Of a stretch of 14,094 nucleotides of DNA, positions 12,514-14,094 are shown piece by piece. Within the stretch, counting starts at the first letter, position 1. The number at the start of each line of letters is the position of its first letter. Position numbers and translations under genes: made by a program. The DNA is from Thermoplasmata archaeon (GTDB lineage Archaea; Thermoplasmatota; Thermoplasmata; Thermoplasmatales; Thermoplasmataceae). The notes under the pieces were generated by a model, which saw only the letters and a program-made list of their open reading frames with translations, was not told the DNA's origin and did no database searches. The stretch is taken from contig JAJZZQ010000077.1 of assembly GCA_021797525.1 (NCBI GenBank), forward strand, positions 1 to 14,094, written 5' to 3'.

Positions 12514-14094
12514 GGCTTCCTCAGTTCCACTATCTCAGTATTAATAATCTCTAGCCCACAATCCTCAATCCTCACCTTACCATCAGTTACTGTCCCAATT
12601 TTAAATATGGGGAAATCTTTGAATAGAGCGACAAGTTTTTCCTCCTTGTCCGGGCTGCATTCTATTGCCATCCTGCACCCTCCTTCTGAAAAGAGTTTTG
12701 CAATTGTCCTGAAGCCCCCCAGCTGGCTTATATCAGCATCGAAGCCAGTCATGGAGCCGAAGCCCATCTCACAAAGAGTCTGTATCAACCCCCCAGAACT
12801 TACATCATGGGAAGATTCGATCAAACCTGAACTGACAGCCTCCAGGTATCTTGAAGAGAGAGTTTTCAGCTCTGAAACATCATACCATGGAAGATTCCTG
12901 GATTCTATACCCTGGAACTTTAGAAGCTGGCTTCCTCCGAGATTTCCGTCTGGGGTTCCCAGGATGTATATTGAATTGCCTGGTTTTTTGAAATCTGTCG
13001 TTACTGCATTTGCGATATCATCCACTATCCCGACCATCATTATGGTGGGGGTCGGTTTAATATTAAACCCGTTTGTTTCATTGTAAAGACTTACGTTTCC
13101 AGCTACAACTGGAAGGTTGAAACTGGAACAGAATTCCGATATTGAGGATGCCACCTGAATGAATGATCCCATGATTTCAGGGTTCTGAGGGTTGCCGAAG
13201 TTGAGGCAGTCAACGACGCTGTCAGGCCTTGCTCCCGTAACAAGAAGATTCATGAATGCCTCAAACATTGTTGCATAGGTACCTCCCACTGGATCTATGG
13301 CAACCATATCAAATTTGGAACCTGAGGTAAGGGCGAGACCCTTTCTGGATGTACGGACTGGCCTGATCACGGCAGCGTCAGAATGAGTTTCATAATTTGG
13401 CATGCCGGAAATAGGCCTTATAATTGTGGAGCCCCTCACAGTGTGGTCATACTGCCTCAGAATGGCCTCTCGTGAACAACCATATGGGGACTTGAGGAAT
13501 GATAAAATCAGATCCAGCATATTTTCCGGTTCAGTTGGGAGAACATAATCCCTTGATTTCTTTTCGGGCAAAGTATAGTTTCTGCAATAAACTGGGCCGG
13601 ATGTAAGGAACTCTAAGTCGAGATCAAGAACGACCTCTCCCCCATATCGGATTACCAGATTCTTTCCCTCCACTACGGTTCCAATTATGGAATAACTTAC
13701 ATCCCATAGAGAGAAAATTTCACCTATACGGTCAAGGTTTGAAGGATTTACAGCAAGAAGCATCCTCTCCTGACTCTCACTGACCCATATCTCCCATGGC
13801 TCCAGGCCATCTTCCTTCAGTATAACCCTGTCAAGGTCTATTACAGCTGAAACGCCTCCCGAAAGGCACATTTCACCCACAGAACTTGAAAGCCCTCCAC
13901 CACCAAGATCCTTCATTCCGCTTATAAGACCTGCTTCATTTGCCTCAAGTACCGCGTGAATCAGGGGCTCCTTCACTATAGGATTTCCCAATTGAACGAC
14001 TCCCCTGTTAGAAGAGGACGAGTCCTTCATGTTTTCAGATGCAAAATTTACACCATGGATGCCATCCCTGCCAGTCCCCCCTCCGCATAAGATG
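12483..14094 (-). CDS. purL: Phosphoribosylformylglycinamidine synthase subunit PurL (partial, N-terminus outside window)
   Basis: PurL converts formylglycinamide ribotide to formylglycinamidine ribotide with ATP and ammonia supplied by PurQ, assembled through PurS, in de novo purine synthesis. The frame is open to the right edge: 536 residues are visible, and the first in-frame ATG inside the window (14030) is internal, because GGGTGRDGIHGVNFAS, a conserved PurL segment, precedes it. Further marks are KDLGGGGLSSSVGEM, PWEIWVSESQERML, DHTVRGSTIIRP, DCLNFGNPQNPEIMG, VAGNVSLYNETNG, SSHDVSSGGLIQTL and FSEGGCRMAIE. This is the small archaeal/Gram-positive PurL type, which needs separate PurS and PurQ; neither gene is in the window. 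The 3' end overlaps the small downstream gene by 31 nt. Confidence 0.96.
   Translation of the reverse strand, partial: ILCGGGTGRDGIHGVNFASENMKDSSSSNRGVVQLGNPIVKEPLIHAVLEANEAGLISGMKDLGGGGLSSSVGEMCLSGGVSAVIDLDRVILKEDGLEPWEIWVSESQERMLLAVNPSNLDRIGEIFSLWDVSYSIIGTVVEGKNLVIRYGGEVVLDLDLEFLTSGPVYCRNYTLPEKKSRDYVLPTEPENMLDLILSFLKSPYGCSREAILRQYDHTVRGSTIIRPISGMPNYETHSDAAVIRPVRTSRKGLALTSGSKFDMVAIDPVGGTYATMFEAFMNLLVTGARPDSVVDCLNFGNPQNPEIMGSFIQVASSISEFCSSFNLPVVAGNVSLYNETNGFNIKPTPTIMMVGIVDDIANAVTTDFKKPGNSIYILGTPDGNLGGSQLLKFQGIESRNLPWYDVSELKTLSSRYLEAVSSGLIESSHDVSSGGLIQTLCEMGFGSMTGFDADISQLGGFRTIAKLFSEGGCRMAIECSPDKEEKLVALFKDFPIFKIGTVTDGKVRIEDCGLEIINTEIVELRKPWDTGMELIY

Noticed and set aside
12490..13086. 198-codon plus-strand reading frame opposite purL
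   Set aside because: The opposite strand encodes well-conserved PurL motifs throughout; this frame is a by-product of that composition.

Overview
The window looks like part of the chromosome of a thermoacidophilic euryarchaeon, most likely a member of the Thermoplasmatales. The evidence is a bacterial-type (class II) HMG-CoA reductase for isoprenoid lipids, an archaeal initiation factor aIF2 beta, a pyrB-pyrI pair, a CTP-dependent riboflavin kinase fused to a helix-turn-helix domain, TATA boxes about 25-30 bp upstream of several start codons (leaderless transcripts), and heavy use of AGG/AGA and ATA codons. No insertion sequence, CRISPR array, tRNA or rRNA was found.

Layout. (1) 1-1969, minus strand: HMG-CoA reductase followed by a TPR protein that runs off the left edge. 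(2) 2095-3476, plus: pyrB-pyrI, aspartate carbamoyltransferase, overlapping by one base and divergent from the reductase. (3) 3556-4887, plus: a stand-alone amidase-signature hydrolase. (4) 5060-8959, plus: a tight three-gene operon of APC amino-acid permease, class III (GABA/diaminobutyrate-type) aminotransferase and a glycerol-1-phosphate-dehydrogenase-like enzyme; it reads as an uptake-and-conversion cassette for an amino compound. (5) 10185-8979, minus: a two-gene operon of a tandem ribbon-helix-helix (RHH) protein and a protein that I read as a degenerate FtsZ/tubulin-fold protein without the GTP-binding signature. (6) 10451-12186, plus: aIF2 beta with a C-terminal TRAM domain, a PIN-domain protein, and the HTH-riboflavin kinase. 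(7) 14094-12190, minus: purL, entering from the right edge, and a small unrecognised gene overlapping its 3' end.

Most of the window is housekeeping: pyrimidine and purine synthesis, isoprenoids, translation, flavin cofactor. The two parts that deserve attention are the RHH/FtsZ-like operon, whose AT-rich divergent promoter region carries five copies of a GTAC-centred palindrome and a separate near-perfect inverted repeat, and the permease-aminotransferase-dehydrogenase operon, whose dehydrogenase departs from the canonical G1P dehydrogenase motif. The RHH plus tubulin-like pairing recalls the CdrS-FtsZ linkage described in haloarchaea, but here the tubulin-like partner seems to have lost nucleotide binding.
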